Positions 1-8,066 of a stretch of DNA of 64,000 nucleotides are shown in pieces. Each line of letters begins with the position of its first letter. Position 1 is the stretch's first letter. Under the pieces are notes generated by a model, which did not search any database, was not told the DNA's origin, and was given only the letters and a program-made list of their open reading frames with translations. The translations under genes were made by a program, and so were the position numbers. This DNA is from DATEDA01 sp963789885 (lineage in GTDB: Bacteria; Pseudomonadota; Gammaproteobacteria; Burkholderiales; SG8-39). Location of the stretch: assembly GCA_963789885.1 (NCBI GenBank), contig CAWBNB010000049.1, positions 124,001 to 188,000 of the forward strand, in the 5' to 3' direction.

Positions 1-71
1 AGCCGGCGGGCGGTGCGGATGACGCGGCAGGCGATCTCGCCGCGGTTGGCGATCAGGATTTTTGTGAACAT
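1..71 (-). CDS. Biotin carboxylase subunit, N-terminal fragment (probable methylcrotonyl-CoA carboxylase alpha)
   Basis: Only the first 23 codons are inside the window, read leftwards from the ATG at 71. They encode MFTKILIANRGEIACRVIR, the hallmark start of the biotin carboxylase ATP-grasp fold. The same start occurs in acetyl-CoA, propionyl-CoA and methylcrotonyl-CoA carboxylases, so the fragment alone does not fix the substrate. The nearby methylcrotonyl-CoA carboxylase beta subunit (5565-7172) and methylglutaconyl-CoA hydratase make the methylcrotonyl subunit (liuD) the likely identity. The rest of the gene lies beyond the left edge. Confidence 0.8.
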   Translation of the reverse strand, partial: MFTKILIANRGEIACRVIRTARR

Positions 72-163
72 CGGTCGGTCCGCGACAGCCGGGGACGCTA
101 GGCGCGGCGAGCGTATCACAGCCGACTCTCCACCCTGGCGGGTGGTCTGATCGGTCGACCGGG

Positions 164-604
164 TCAGCCCTTGAGCCTTACACGGGCAAACACGCCCTCG
201 CGCGAGAGCGTGTAGATGAACGGCCCAGGCTGGCGACCCGCTCTCGTGACCATGCCGGGCAGCGCGGCGACGAAGATCTGGGCCATCTCCTCACCCGTGA
301 GCCCTTGCTGAGTCAGGAAGAAGGCCTTGACGTTCGCCGACCGCAGCGCCTCCCGCTCAAACGCGTCCCGCCGGATGCGCGCATCTTTGGACAGGACCAC
401 CCAGCCCCGGTCGCCCATGGCCGCGAGCCATTGCACGTCCGGCGCATCGAGGTCGAAGTGGGTATCGTGAATCTCGACCTGAGCCCCGGCCGCGCGGAGC
501 GCCTCGGCGATCACCCGGCCGCCCAGACTCCGGTCGATGAAGAAGACGAGAGAGGCGAGCCGCTCGGCGTCACGCCGCGAGCGGGAGCTCGCAGCGGACG
601 ACAT
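164..604 (-). CDS. VapC45-type PIN-like toxin (DUF5615-like)
   Basis: The 146-residue protein has the sequence LVFFIDRSLGG near residue 20, then a conserved aspartate-rich stretch (DTHFDLDAPDVQWL) and WVVLSKDARIRRD. These acidic positions are typical of PIN-like ribonucleases of the DUF5615/VapC45 group. Its start overlaps the end of the upstream antitoxin-like gene by 35 nt, so the two are translationally coupled, antitoxin first. Known PIN toxins cleave RNA using a metal held by acidic residues; the exact target here cannot be seen. The first 15 or so residues are arginine/serine rich and may not be translated if a later start is used. Confidence 0.7.
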   Translation of the reverse strand: MSSAASSRSRRDAERLASLVFFIDRSLGGRVIAEALRAAGAQVEIHDTHFDLDAPDVQWLAAMGDRGWVVLSKDARIRRDAFEREALRSANVKAFFLTQQGLTGEEMAQIFVAALPGMVTRAGRQPGPFIYTLSREGVFARVRLKG

Positions 605-1268
605 CCTCGATCTCCGCGGACGAACGGCCGTAGTCGGCGGCGAGCGACTCGATGCGCTCGCCTGCGCTGAAGCGCTCGATCAATACTTCGGTGCGGATGC
701 CGGTGCCGTCGAGAACGGGGCGACCGAACCCGATCCTCGGATCGATGACGACGACGCCGCGGGCGACGGACGGAGCCTTGCGGGGCAACAGATACAGCTT
801 CATCGGCACACCCTTGGTGTCCCGCTCTACGCAGCGGAGATGCGCCCGGATCAGCTCCCTCATCTCAATCTGACCATCGCGCGAGATGTTGAGGATCTCG
901 CCGAACTTCTCGACGAAGAGATCCACGCCATTCGTCTGAAACTGATGGTCGGCGAGAGGATGGGCCGTCGGGAAATGACGCTTCAGGAATCCCACCGCCC
1001 GCCTGACCTGCTGGAGCCGGACTCTGTGCGCGCGCGTGATAGCCGCGAGCACGAAGAGCTCGACCAGGTTGATGAAAGAGAGCCGACGGAATTTACGATC
1101 GGCCGCGCCGATCACCGGCTGAAACCACCGGTTCTCGCCCTTCCGGCGATAGGGCTGACCGAAGGCCCAAGCACGCACCGTCGATGCGGGCAGACGCAGG
1201 TAGTGAGCCGTCTCTGCCGCGGTATAGATCGGCGCCTCTCTAACATCCCCCGGTGAGGGCTTTGCCAT
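570..1268 (-). CDS. VapB45-type antitoxin (HTH plus DUF433 domain)
   Basis: The 232-residue protein has an N-terminal MerR-like helix-turn-helix region (YTAAETAHYLRLPASTVRAW, residues about 13-32). At the C-terminus is a DUF433 domain (DPRIGFGRPVLDGTGIRTE, then a stretch around FSAGERIESLAADYGRS). This N-HTH/C-DUF433 layout and the length match Mycobacterium VapB45-type antitoxins, which sit upstream of a PIN-like toxin as here. The ATG at 1268 is chosen because GGGGAAGAGAG lies just upstream; an open frame runs on to 1400 but looks untranslated. It probably represses its own promoter and neutralises the product of 164-604. Confidence 0.75.
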   Translation of the reverse strand: MAKPSPGDVREAPIYTAAETAHYLRLPASTVRAWAFGQPYRRKGENRWFQPVIGAADRKFRRLSFINLVELFVLAAITRAHRVRLQQVRRAVGFLKRHFPTAHPLADHQFQTNGVDLFVEKFGEILNISRDGQIEMRELIRAHLRCVERDTKGVPMKLYLLPRKAPSVARGVVVIDPRIGFGRPVLDGTGIRTEVLIERFSAGERIESLAADYGRSSAEIEDVVRCELPLAA

Positions 1269-1356
1269 CGTCTCTCTTCCCCGATTGCCGCTAGCTAGTC
1301 TACCGGCCATCAGGCTTGCTACGTGAGCCTCATGACCGTTACCGAACGTAATGCAC

Positions 1357-2202
1357 CTAGCGCTTGCGCTTGGGGCTCTTCGTCCGCCTCTCGCCAGCAC
1401 CGGAGCGGGATGATGCCTTTACCCACGCCGGCTTCCGCTTCTCGAGGAAGGAGCGGATCCCTTCCTTCCCCTCGTCCGACGCTCGTGCGGCGGCGATCCG
1501 CGTCGCGGTGTCCTTGATGAGGTCCGGCCCGAGCGGCTGTCCGCGGACGGATCGGATCAGGTCCTTCGTCGCGGTGTGCGCCGCGGGCGAGCCGAGGACC
1601 AGGTGCCCGAGGATCTGGTTGATGACGCCGTCGAGCTCCTCGTCCTGGGCGATCTCCTGCACGAAGCCGATGCGGTACGCCTCCGCCGCCTCGAACGGCT
1701 CCGCGGTGAGCATGTACCGGTAGGCGGCACGCTCGCCCATCGCCGCGATCACGTACGGGCTGATCGTCGCCGGGACGAGTCCGAGCTTCACCTCCGACAG
1801 GCAGAACTCGGCGCTCTGCCCCGCGACCGCGATGTCGCACGCGGCAACGAGCCCCATGCCGCCGGCGAACGCCGCGCCGTGCACGCGCGCGAGCGTCGGC
1901 TTCCTAACCGTGTGGATCGTGTGCAGCATATTGGCAAGCCCGAATGCGTCGTCGTAGTTCTGCTCGAACGTGTAGCCCGCCATCTTCTTCATCCAGTTCA
2001 GGTCGGCGCCGGCGCAGAACGCCTTGCCCTGTCCGGCGAGGATGATCGCGCGTACTGCGGCGTCCGCGTCGAGCGCGCGGAACGCCGCCGTGATCTCGGC
2101 GATCATCGTCTCGTTGAACGCGTTCCTGATCTCGGGCCGGTTGAGCCATACGAGCGCGATGCCGGCCGGCGTCTTGTCCACCTTCAGGGTTTCGTAGGTC
2201 AT
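1357..2202 (-). CDS. liuC: Enoyl-CoA hydratase/isomerase family, probable methylglutaconyl-CoA hydratase
   Basis: The 281-residue crotonase-fold protein has the CoA-binding and oxyanion motifs GKAFCAGADLNWMKKM (residues about 60-75) and AAFAGGMGLVAACDIAVA (about 110-127). The ADLNWM motif and the position between a biotin carboxylase gene and methylcrotonyl-CoA carboxylase beta favour hydration of 3-methylglutaconyl-CoA to HMG-CoA in leucine degradation. The C-terminus is extended by a basic tail rich in Lys and Arg (about the last 15 residues), which is unusual for the family and could reflect a drifted stop codon. Other crotonases cannot be ruled out from sequence alone. Confidence 0.8.
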   Translation of the reverse strand: MTYETLKVDKTPAGIALVWLNRPEIRNAFNETMIAEITAAFRALDADAAVRAIILAGQGKAFCAGADLNWMKKMAGYTFEQNYDDAFGLANMLHTIHTVRKPTLARVHGAAFAGGMGLVAACDIAVAGQSAEFCLSEVKLGLVPATISPYVIAAMGERAAYRYMLTAEPFEAAEAYRIGFVQEIAQDEELDGVINQILGHLVLGSPAAHTATKDLIRSVRGQPLGPDLIKDTATRIAAARASDEGKEGIRSFLEKRKPAWVKASSRSGAGERRTKSPKRKR

Positions 2203-2307
2203 GGCGGGCGGATGATACCGCGCGGTCGAGCGACGGTCCGTCGCAGAGGCGGAGCCTGCGAGAGGGTGAACAGCGCGCCGATCGGGTGCGCTGCGAGGCG
2301 CGCGGTC

Positions 2308-3471
2308 CTAATACGACTTCGGGAGCCCGAGCACCTTCTCCGCGATGAAGCAGAGGATGAGCTGCGGGCTCACCGGCGCGAGCCGCGGGATCCACGCTTC
2401 GCGGAGATAGCGCTCGACGTGATACTCCTTCGCGTAGCCCATGCCGCCGTGGGTGAGGATCGCGGTCTCGCAGGCGCGGAAGCCGACCTCCGCCGCGAAG
2501 TACTTGGCGGCGTTCGCCTCGGCGCCGCACGGCTTCCCCGCGTCGTACAGTGAGGCGGCCTTGAACACCATCAGGTCGGCCGCCTCGAGCTCCACCCAGC
2601 ACTTCGCGAGCGGGTGCTGGATCGCCTGGTTCTGCCCGATCGGCCGGTCGAACACGATGCGTTCATTCGCATACGCCGCAGCGCGCTTAAGCGCGACCCG
2701 TCCGAGCCCCACCGCTTCGGCGGCGATCAGGATGCGCTCGGGGTTCATGCCGTGCAGGATGTACTCGAAGCCCTTGCCCTCTTCGCCGATGCGGTCGGCC
2801 GCCGGTACGCGCAGGCCGTCGAAGAACACCTGGTTCGAGTCGACCGGCTTCCGACCCATCTTCTCGATCTCCCGCACCTCGACGAAGCGCCGGTCGAGGT
2901 CGGTGTAGAAGAGCGAGAGCCCCTGCGTGCCCCGCGCCTCCTCGAGCGGCGTCGTGCGCGCGAGCAGCAGCACCTTGGTCGCCACCTGCGCGGTCGAGAT
3001 CCAGACCTTCTGCCCGGAGACGACGTAGTGGTCGCCCTCGCGCACCGCGCGCGTCTTGAGCTTGAGCGTGTTCAGCCCGACGTTGGGTTCGGTAACCGCG
3101 AAGCAGGCCTTGTCGCGCCCCGCGATCAGCGGCGGCAGCCACCGCCGCTTCTGCTCCTCGGTGCCGAAGACGACTGCAGGATGCAGCCCGAAGATATTCA
3201 TGTGGATGGCGGAAGCACCCGAGAGGCCCGCGCCGGTGGCGGCGATCGTCTGCATCATCAGCGCCGCCTCGGTGATGCCGAGGCCCGCGCCGCCGTGCGC
3301 CTCGGGCATCGCGATGCCGAGCCAGCCGGCGTCCGCAAGCGCGCGGTGGAAGTCGTCCGGGAACCCGCCCTCGCGATCCTTGCGCAGCCAGTAGTCGGCG
3401 TCGAATGGCGCGCACAGGCGCGCGATCGCCTCGCGGATGCTTTCCTGCTCGGGGGTGAAGGAAAAGTCCAT
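2308..3471 (-). CDS. Acyl-CoA dehydrogenase family protein
   Basis: The 387-residue flavoprotein shows the family signatures CFAVTEPNVGLNTLKLKT (FAD/substrate region, residues about 125-142) and the C-terminal GGMGYAKEYHVERYLREAW. The usual catalytic glutamate of short-chain enzymes (in the YEG-T-E loop) is absent: that stretch reads IPRLAPVSPQLILCFIAE. The glutamate in NPERILIAAEAVG may be the base, as in isovaleryl- and long-chain acyl-CoA dehydrogenases. The gene follows the cupin gene with a 1-nt gap, so both are probably on one mRNA. The substrate is not evident; a branched or medium acyl-CoA fits the liu setting. Confidence 0.85.
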   Translation of the reverse strand: MDFSFTPEQESIREAIARLCAPFDADYWLRKDREGGFPDDFHRALADAGWLGIAMPEAHGGAGLGITEAALMMQTIAATGAGLSGASAIHMNIFGLHPAVVFGTEEQKRRWLPPLIAGRDKACFAVTEPNVGLNTLKLKTRAVREGDHYVVSGQKVWISTAQVATKVLLLARTTPLEEARGTQGLSLFYTDLDRRFVEVREIEKMGRKPVDSNQVFFDGLRVPAADRIGEEGKGFEYILHGMNPERILIAAEAVGLGRVALKRAAAYANERIVFDRPIGQNQAIQHPLAKCWVELEAADLMVFKAASLYDAGKPCGAEANAAKYFAAEVGFRACETAILTHGGMGYAKEYHVERYLREAWIPRLAPVSPQLILCFIAEKVLGLPKSY

Positions 3472-3472
3472 C

Positions 3473-3859
3473 TCAGGTCTTCGGCCGCACGACCTTCTCC
3501 GGCGACTCGCCGTAGGGCGGGGTGTAGATCACCAGCACCTTCGCCGGCGTCTCGCTCGTGACGGTGAAGACGTGCATCGCGTCGGGCGGGAAGTAGCACG
3601 CGTCGCCAGGGCCGAGCTCGCACCGCTCGCCGTTGACCTCGGCGAGCGCGGTGCCCTCGAGCATGTAGCAGACCTGCTCGATGCCCGGGTGCGCGTGGGG
3701 CAGTGCGCCCTGGCCGCGCTCGACGACTCCGAGCACGACCTCGACGCCCTGCGCACCTACGGTCTCCGGCCCGATCAGCCGGTGGTTCCTGGTGCCGGTG
3801 TGGTTCGCCGGGTGATAGTGCGGCACCTCGGCGCCGCGCACGAAATAGCGGTGCTTCAT
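3473..3859 (-). CDS. Cupin domain protein
   Basis: The 128-residue single-domain cupin has the first cupin motif around LPHAHPGIEQVCYMLEG (His, His, Glu metal ligands) and the second around GDACYFPPDAMHVF (His). It is probably a small metal-binding beta-barrel acting as an isomerase, dioxygenase or sensor; no reaction can be assigned. The ATG at 3859 is preferred because AGGAA precedes it, whereas the open frame extends to 3919. The gene sits between two acyl-CoA dehydrogenase genes with a 1-nt gap on one side and 63 nt on the other, so it is probably co-transcribed with them. Confidence 0.75.
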   Translation of the reverse strand: MKHRYFVRGAEVPHYHPANHTGTRNHRLIGPETVGAQGVEVVLGVVERGQGALPHAHPGIEQVCYMLEGTALAEVNGERCELGPGDACYFPPDAMHVFTVTSETPAKVLVIYTPPYGESPEKVVRPKT

Positions 3860-3922
3860 CGTGGGTTCCTCGCGTTCAAGCCGGGCCCGGGGTACGCGCA
3901 GCGGGGCGGGCCGGCGCACTGA

Positions 3923-5074
3923 CTACACCTCGAACCGCTTAGCCACTTCCTCCAGCATCACCTCGGTCGCGCCGCCGCCGATCGCGAGCACCCGCGCGTC
4001 GCGCACGAGCCGCTCGATCGGGCTCTCGCGCATGTAGCCCATCCCGCCGTGGAACTGCTGGCAGGCGTACATCACCTCGTTCGCGAGCTCGCCGCTGAGC
4101 GCCTTCAGGCCGGACACTTCGCGCACGGCGTCGCGCCCCTGGTCGGTGAGCCAGGCGCAATGGTAGAGGAGTTGCCGCGCCGCCTCGACCTTCGCGTCGA
4201 GCATCGCGAGCCGCTGCCGGATGGCCTGTTTGTCGAAGAGCGTCGCGCCGAACGCCTTGCGGTTCATGACCCAGTCGAGCGCGAGCCCGAGCGCGGTCTG
4301 GCAGTGCCCGACCGCCATCGCCGCGAGCGCGATCCGCTCGGTCTGGAAGTTCCGCATGATCGCGTAGAAGCCGGCGTTCTCCTCGCCCAGCAGGTTGCCC
4401 GCCGGGATGCGGCAATCCTCGAACACGAGCTCCGCGGTGTCGGACGAGAGCCAGCCCTGCTTCTTCAGCGCGCGGCCGACGCGGAAGCCCGGCGTGCCCT
4501 TCTCGACGATGAAGATCGAGATCCCGCGCGATCCCTTGGCCTCTGGATCGGTCCGTGCCGCGACGAAGAAGAGATCGCCGTGCACCCCGTTGGTGATGAA
4601 CATCTTGGTGCCGTTCAGCGCCCACGAGTCGCCGTGACGGCGAGCGCGCATGCGGATCGACGCGACGTCGGAGCCCGCGTCGGCCTCGGTGACCGCGACC
4701 CCGGTCACCAGCTCGCCGGCGATGATCTTGCGGAGGTACTTCTCGAGCTGTGCCTTCGACCCGGCGCGCACGAGGTGCGGCGAGGCCATGTCGGTGTGGT
4801 CCAGCACCGTGATGACGAAGCCGCCGAACGTCGAGCGCGACAACGCCTCCTGGAACGCGACCGCGGTGACGTTGTCCGCCCCGGCGCCGCCATACTCCGG
4901 TGGACAGGTGATGCCGAGTAGCCCAAGGCCGCCGAGCTTGCGGATCACCTCGCGCGGAACGTAACCCTGCTCCTCCCACCTCTCGCCGTGCGGCTCGACC
5001 TCCTCGGCGAGGAAGCGCGCGACGGTCTTGCGGAGCTCGGCGTGCTCGGGGCGGTCGTAGGCAGTCGGTTGCAT
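3923..5074 (-). CDS. Acyl-CoA dehydrogenase family protein
   Basis: The 383-residue protein has VAVTEADAGSDVASIRM (residues about 126-142), TKMFITNG, and the C-terminal FHGGMGYMRESPIERLVRDAR. The canonical YEG loop is IGGGATEVM here, so the catalytic glutamate of the short-chain class is missing. Glu in NFQTERIALAAMAVG is in the position used by long-chain and isovaleryl-type enzymes. This pattern resembles the AcdA-like subgroup common in soil Proteobacteria. The start at 5074 gives the usual N-terminus (acidic helix, RKTVARFLAEEVEP). The gene follows the OsmC gene by 21 nt. The substrate is unknown. Confidence 0.87.
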   Translation of the reverse strand: MQPTAYDRPEHAELRKTVARFLAEEVEPHGERWEEQGYVPREVIRKLGGLGLLGITCPPEYGGAGADNVTAVAFQEALSRSTFGGFVITVLDHTDMASPHLVRAGSKAQLEKYLRKIIAGELVTGVAVTEADAGSDVASIRMRARRHGDSWALNGTKMFITNGVHGDLFFVAARTDPEAKGSRGISIFIVEKGTPGFRVGRALKKQGWLSSDTAELVFEDCRIPAGNLLGEENAGFYAIMRNFQTERIALAAMAVGHCQTALGLALDWVMNRKAFGATLFDKQAIRQRLAMLDAKVEAARQLLYHCAWLTDQGRDAVREVSGLKALSGELANEVMYACQQFHGGMGYMRESPIERLVRDARVLAIGGGATEVMLEEVAKRFEV

Positions 5075-5095
5075 GCAGCGACCCTACCGCGCCCT

Positions 5096-5560
5096 TCAGT
5101 CGAACTGGGGTTCGATCGCGATCTCGGTCTTGACCGAGTTGGCGATGAAGCACTTCTCGTGCGCTTTCTCGTGCAGCGCGCGAACCTCCTCCGCCGTCGG
5201 CTGCCGGCCGTCGAAGGTCACCGCCGGCTGCAACCGCACGCGCGTGACCGCGAGCTTGCCCTCGGCGTTCTTCTCGAGCGCGCCGACCGCGTTGTCGACG
5301 TAGCGATCGACGACGAGCTTCGCCGTGCACGCGATGTGCAGGAACCACAGCATGTGACAGCTCGAGATCGACGCGACGAACGCCTGCTCCGGGTCGACGC
5401 CGGGCGAGTGCGGCGCGGTGTCCGGGATGTTGGCGCGCGCCGCCGTGCCCGGGATGCGGATGTCGTCGCCGAAGGCGAGCCAATGTCCGCGGTCGTAGGT
5501 CTTGTAGTCGAACTCGGCGCCGAGGCGGCGCCACTCGACGGTGGCATGGTGAAGGGACAT
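5096..5560 (-). CDS. OsmC family protein
   Basis: The 154-residue protein fits the OsmC/Ohr fold: GVDPEQAFVASISSCHMLWFLHIA carries the first redox-type cysteine (position about 62), and HEKCFIANSVK near the C-terminus carries the second. Two cysteines in these positions are used by OsmC and Ohr proteins to reduce organic hydroperoxides. The ATG at 5560 lies 4 nt from the stop of liuB and is preferred over the longer open frame to 5608, whose extra residues are low-complexity. It probably protects acyl-CoA metabolism from fatty hydroperoxides; that role is inference. Confidence 0.8.
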   Translation of the reverse strand: MSLHHATVEWRRLGAEFDYKTYDRGHWLAFGDDIRIPGTAARANIPDTAPHSPGVDPEQAFVASISSCHMLWFLHIACTAKLVVDRYVDNAVGALEKNAEGKLAVTRVRLQPAVTFDGRQPTAEEVRALHEKAHEKCFIANSVKTEIAIEPQFD

Positions 5561-5564
5561 CGCG

Positions 5565-7172
5565 CTACATCCTGAAGACGCCGAACCGCGTCGGCTCGAT
5601 CGGCGCATTGAGCGCGGTCGAGAGCGCGAGCGCGAGCACGCGCCGGGTGTCCTCCGGGGCGATCACGCCGTCGTCCCACAGCCGCGCGGTGGCGTAGTAG
5701 GGGTGACCCTGGCGGTCGTACTGCTCGAGGATCGGCTGCTTGAACGCGGCCTCCTCCTCGGCCGACCACGCACCGCCTCTCCCTTCGATGCCGTCGCGCC
5801 GCACCGTCGCGAGCACGCTCGCCGCCTGCTGCCCGCCCATCACGCTGATCCGCGCGTTCGGCCACATCCACAGGAACCGCGGACCGTAGGCGCGGCCGCA
5901 CATGCCGTAGTTGCCGGCGCCGAACGAGCCGCCGATGATGACCGTGAACTTCGGCACTTTCGCGCACGAGACCGCGGTCACCAGCTTCGCACCGTCCTTC
6001 GCGATGCCGGTCGCCTCGTACTTCTTGCCGACCATGAAGCCGGTGATGTTCTGCAGGAAGAGGAGCGGGATCCCGCGCTGCGCGCAGAGCTCGATGAAGT
6101 GCGCGCCCTTGAGGGCCGACTCGGAAAAGAGGATGCCGTTGTTGGCGACGATGCCGACCGGATAGCCCCAGATGCGCGCGAAGCCGGTTATCAGCGTCGT
6201 GCCGTAGTTCTGCTTGAACTCGTCCAGCTCCGAGCCGTCCACGAGGCGCGCGATCACCTCGCGCACGTCGTACGGCTTGCGGACGTCGTTCGGGATCACG
6301 CCGCCGACCTCCTCCGGCGGGTAGAGCGGCTCCCGCGGGTCGGCGAGCGTCACGCCGGGCGCCTTTCCGCGGTTCAGGTTCTTCACGATCCGCCGCGCGA
6401 TCGCGAGCGCGTGCTGGTCGTTCTGCGCGTAGTGGTCGGCGACGCCCGACTGCCGGGTGTGCACCTCGGCACCGCCGAGCTCCTCGGGCGTCACGACCTC
6501 GCCGGTCGCCGCCTTCACCAGCGGCGGACCGCCGAGGAAGATCGTCCCCTGGCCCTTGACGATGATCGTCTCGTCCGACATCGCCGGCACGTACGCGCCG
6601 CCGGCGGTGCACGAGCCCATCACGCAGGCGATCTGCGGGATGCCGTCCGCGGACATGTTCGCCTGGTTGTAGAAGATGCGGCCGAAGTGATCGCGGTCGG
6701 GGAACACGTCCTCCCACCGCGGCAGATTGGCGCCGCCCGAGTCGACGAGGTAGAGGCACGGCAGCCGGTTCTGCCACGCGATCTCCTGCGCGCGGACGTG
6801 CTTCTTGACCGTCATCGGGTAGTAGGTGCCCCCTTTCACCGTCGCGTCGTTCGCGACGATCAGGCACTCCTGACCCGACACGCGCCCGATCCCGGTGATG
6901 ATCCCGGCGCACGGCGCCTCGTTGTCGTACATGTCGAAGGCGGCGAGCTGCGACAGCTCGAGGAACGGCGACCCGGGGTCGAGGAGCTCGCGCACGCGCT
7001 CGCGCGGCAGCAGCTTGCCGCGGCCGACGTGCTTCGCCCGTGCGTTTTCGTCGCCGCCAAGGGAGACCTGCGCCACTTTCCCGCGCAGATCCTGCACCAG
7101 CGCGGCCATCGTCGCCGCGTTCGCGCGGAACTCCTCCGAGCGGGCGTTCAGTGCCGACTTGATCGCGGGCAT
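5565..7172 (-). CDS. liuB: Methylcrotonyl-CoA carboxylase beta (carboxyltransferase) subunit
   Basis: The 535-residue carboxyltransferase has the two-domain crotonase-like build of biotin-dependent acyl-CoA carboxylases. The N-domain contains LYLVDSGGANLPRWEDVFPD and CVMGSCTAGGAYVPAMSDE. The C-domain has LLFLQNITGFMVGKKYEATG and IIGGSFGAGNYGMCGRAYGP. ANLPRQ/W-EDVFPD and the KYEATGIAKDGAK stretch are characteristic of methylcrotonyl-CoA carboxylase rather than propionyl-CoA carboxylase. It transfers CO2 from biotin to 3-methylcrotonyl-CoA in leucine breakdown, pairing with an alpha subunit such as the one starting at position 71. It is first in the minus-strand run; its start is 50 nt from the divergent RibD-like gene. 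Confidence 0.92.
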   Translation of the reverse strand: MPAIKSALNARSEEFRANAATMAALVQDLRGKVAQVSLGGDENARAKHVGRGKLLPRERVRELLDPGSPFLELSQLAAFDMYDNEAPCAGIITGIGRVSGQECLIVANDATVKGGTYYPMTVKKHVRAQEIAWQNRLPCLYLVDSGGANLPRWEDVFPDRDHFGRIFYNQANMSADGIPQIACVMGSCTAGGAYVPAMSDETIIVKGQGTIFLGGPPLVKAATGEVVTPEELGGAEVHTRQSGVADHYAQNDQHALAIARRIVKNLNRGKAPGVTLADPREPLYPPEEVGGVIPNDVRKPYDVREVIARLVDGSELDEFKQNYGTTLITGFARIWGYPVGIVANNGILFSESALKGAHFIELCAQRGIPLLFLQNITGFMVGKKYEATGIAKDGAKLVTAVSCAKVPKFTVIIGGSFGAGNYGMCGRAYGPRFLWMWPNARISVMGGQQAASVLATVRRDGIEGRGGAWSAEEEAAFKQPILEQYDRQGHPYYATARLWDDGVIAPEDTRRVLALALSTALNAPIEPTRFGVFRM

Positions 7173-7222
7173 GCCGCGGATTCTAGCAGCGGCGTCCCGC
7201 GGACCGGCTCTATACTCGGTTG

Positions 7223-8023
7223 ATGCCGGAGATCGACGTGGTGTGGCCGCTGCTGCTCGCGGCCGTGCGCGCGGGCAGCGCCGAAGCGGTGCTGGCAGCG
7301 GCGGCAGCGGATCCGGTGGTTGCCCTCTATCTGCCGCTCTGCGCCGCCCGCGATCGCCCGTTCACGATCGGCCATCTCGCGCAAAGCCTGGACGGGTTCG
7401 TCGCGACCCGCCGCGGCGAGTCCCTCTTCATCACCGGCGACGAAAACGTCGTCCACATGCATCGCCTCCGCGCCCTGTGCGATGCGGTCGTGGTCGGCGC
7501 GAACACCGTCCTCGCCGACGACTCGCGGCTGACCACGCGGCTCGTACCGGGGCCCAATCCCCTGCGGGTGGTGATCGATCCGCGGCGCCGGCTGCCGGCG
7601 AGCCTGCGCCTCTTCAGCGACGGGGCCGCGCCGACGCTCCTCGTCTGCGACGCCGCGCGGGCGCAGTCGGGCGAGCGGTTCGGCGGAGCGGAAGTCGTCG
7701 GCCTGCCGGCGCGCGAGGGTCGCCTCGATTACGCGGCGATCCTCGACCTGCTGCACGAACGCGGATGCCGTACCGTGTTCGTCGAGGGCGGCGGCGCGAC
7801 GGTGTCCGGGTTCCTCGCTGCGGGGCTCCTCGACCGCCTGCAGATCACGGTCGCGCCGGCACTCCTCGGTGACGGCTTGCCCGGGTTGCGCATGCCCGCG
7901 GTGCCCCGGCTCGCCGATGCTCCGTCCTTCGCTTATCGCATGCTGCGCATGGGCGACGACGTCCTCTTCGACTGCGACCTGCGCCTCGCTCAACGGGCGG
8001 CGCGACGACGCCGTCGCGCGTGA
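7223..8023 (+). CDS. RibD C-terminal domain (dihydrofolate reductase-like) reductase
   Basis: The 266-residue protein has the reductase fold of RibD: FTIGHLAQSLDGFVATRRGES (residues about 47-67), ALCDAVVVGANTVLADD, a proline-rich LVPGPNPLRVVIDPRRRLP, and the NADPH-site motif VFVEGGGATVSGFL. RibD reductases act on the 5-phosphoribosylamino pyrimidine of riboflavin synthesis; relatives act on other pteridine or pyrimidine substrates. No deaminase domain is present, so it is not complete RibD. A TTG lies directly before the ATG at 7223. The last 12 residues (AQRAARRRRRA) overlap the truncated dppD start on the other strand and probably arose at a DNA junction near 8000. Confidence 0.8.
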   Translation: MPEIDVVWPLLLAAVRAGSAEAVLAAAAADPVVALYLPLCAARDRPFTIGHLAQSLDGFVATRRGESLFITGDENVVHMHRLRALCDAVVVGANTVLADDSRLTTRLVPGPNPLRVVIDPRRRLPASLRLFSDGAAPTLLVCDAARAQSGERFGGAEVVGLPAREGRLDYAAILDLLHERGCRTVFVEGGGATVSGFLAAGLLDRLQITVAPALLGDGLPGLRMPAVPRLADAPSFAYRMLRMGDDVLFDCDLRLAQRAARRRRRA

Positions 8024-8066
8024 AGAAATGCGTGCGCAGGTCCGCGACTTCGAGGAGCGCGCTCAC
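8004..8066 (-). pseudogene. dppD-like ABC ATPase, 5' remnant
   Basis: Directly downstream of dppC, a GTG overlaps its stop (ATGTGA). It opens a frame reading SALLEVADLRTHFFTRDGVV, the standard start of peptide-importer ATPases of the DppD/OppD family. Homology ends abruptly after about 21 codons, where the sequence becomes the 3' end of the convergent RibD-like gene. No Walker A or further ATPase sequence follows. This is the left boundary of a truncated transporter fragment. Confidence 0.6.

Noticed and set aside
8000..8019. 8-bp hairpin GCGCGACG/CGTCGCGC as terminator
   Set aside because: It overlaps the coding end of the RibD-like gene and the dppD start and has no T-run, so it is more likely coding coincidence.
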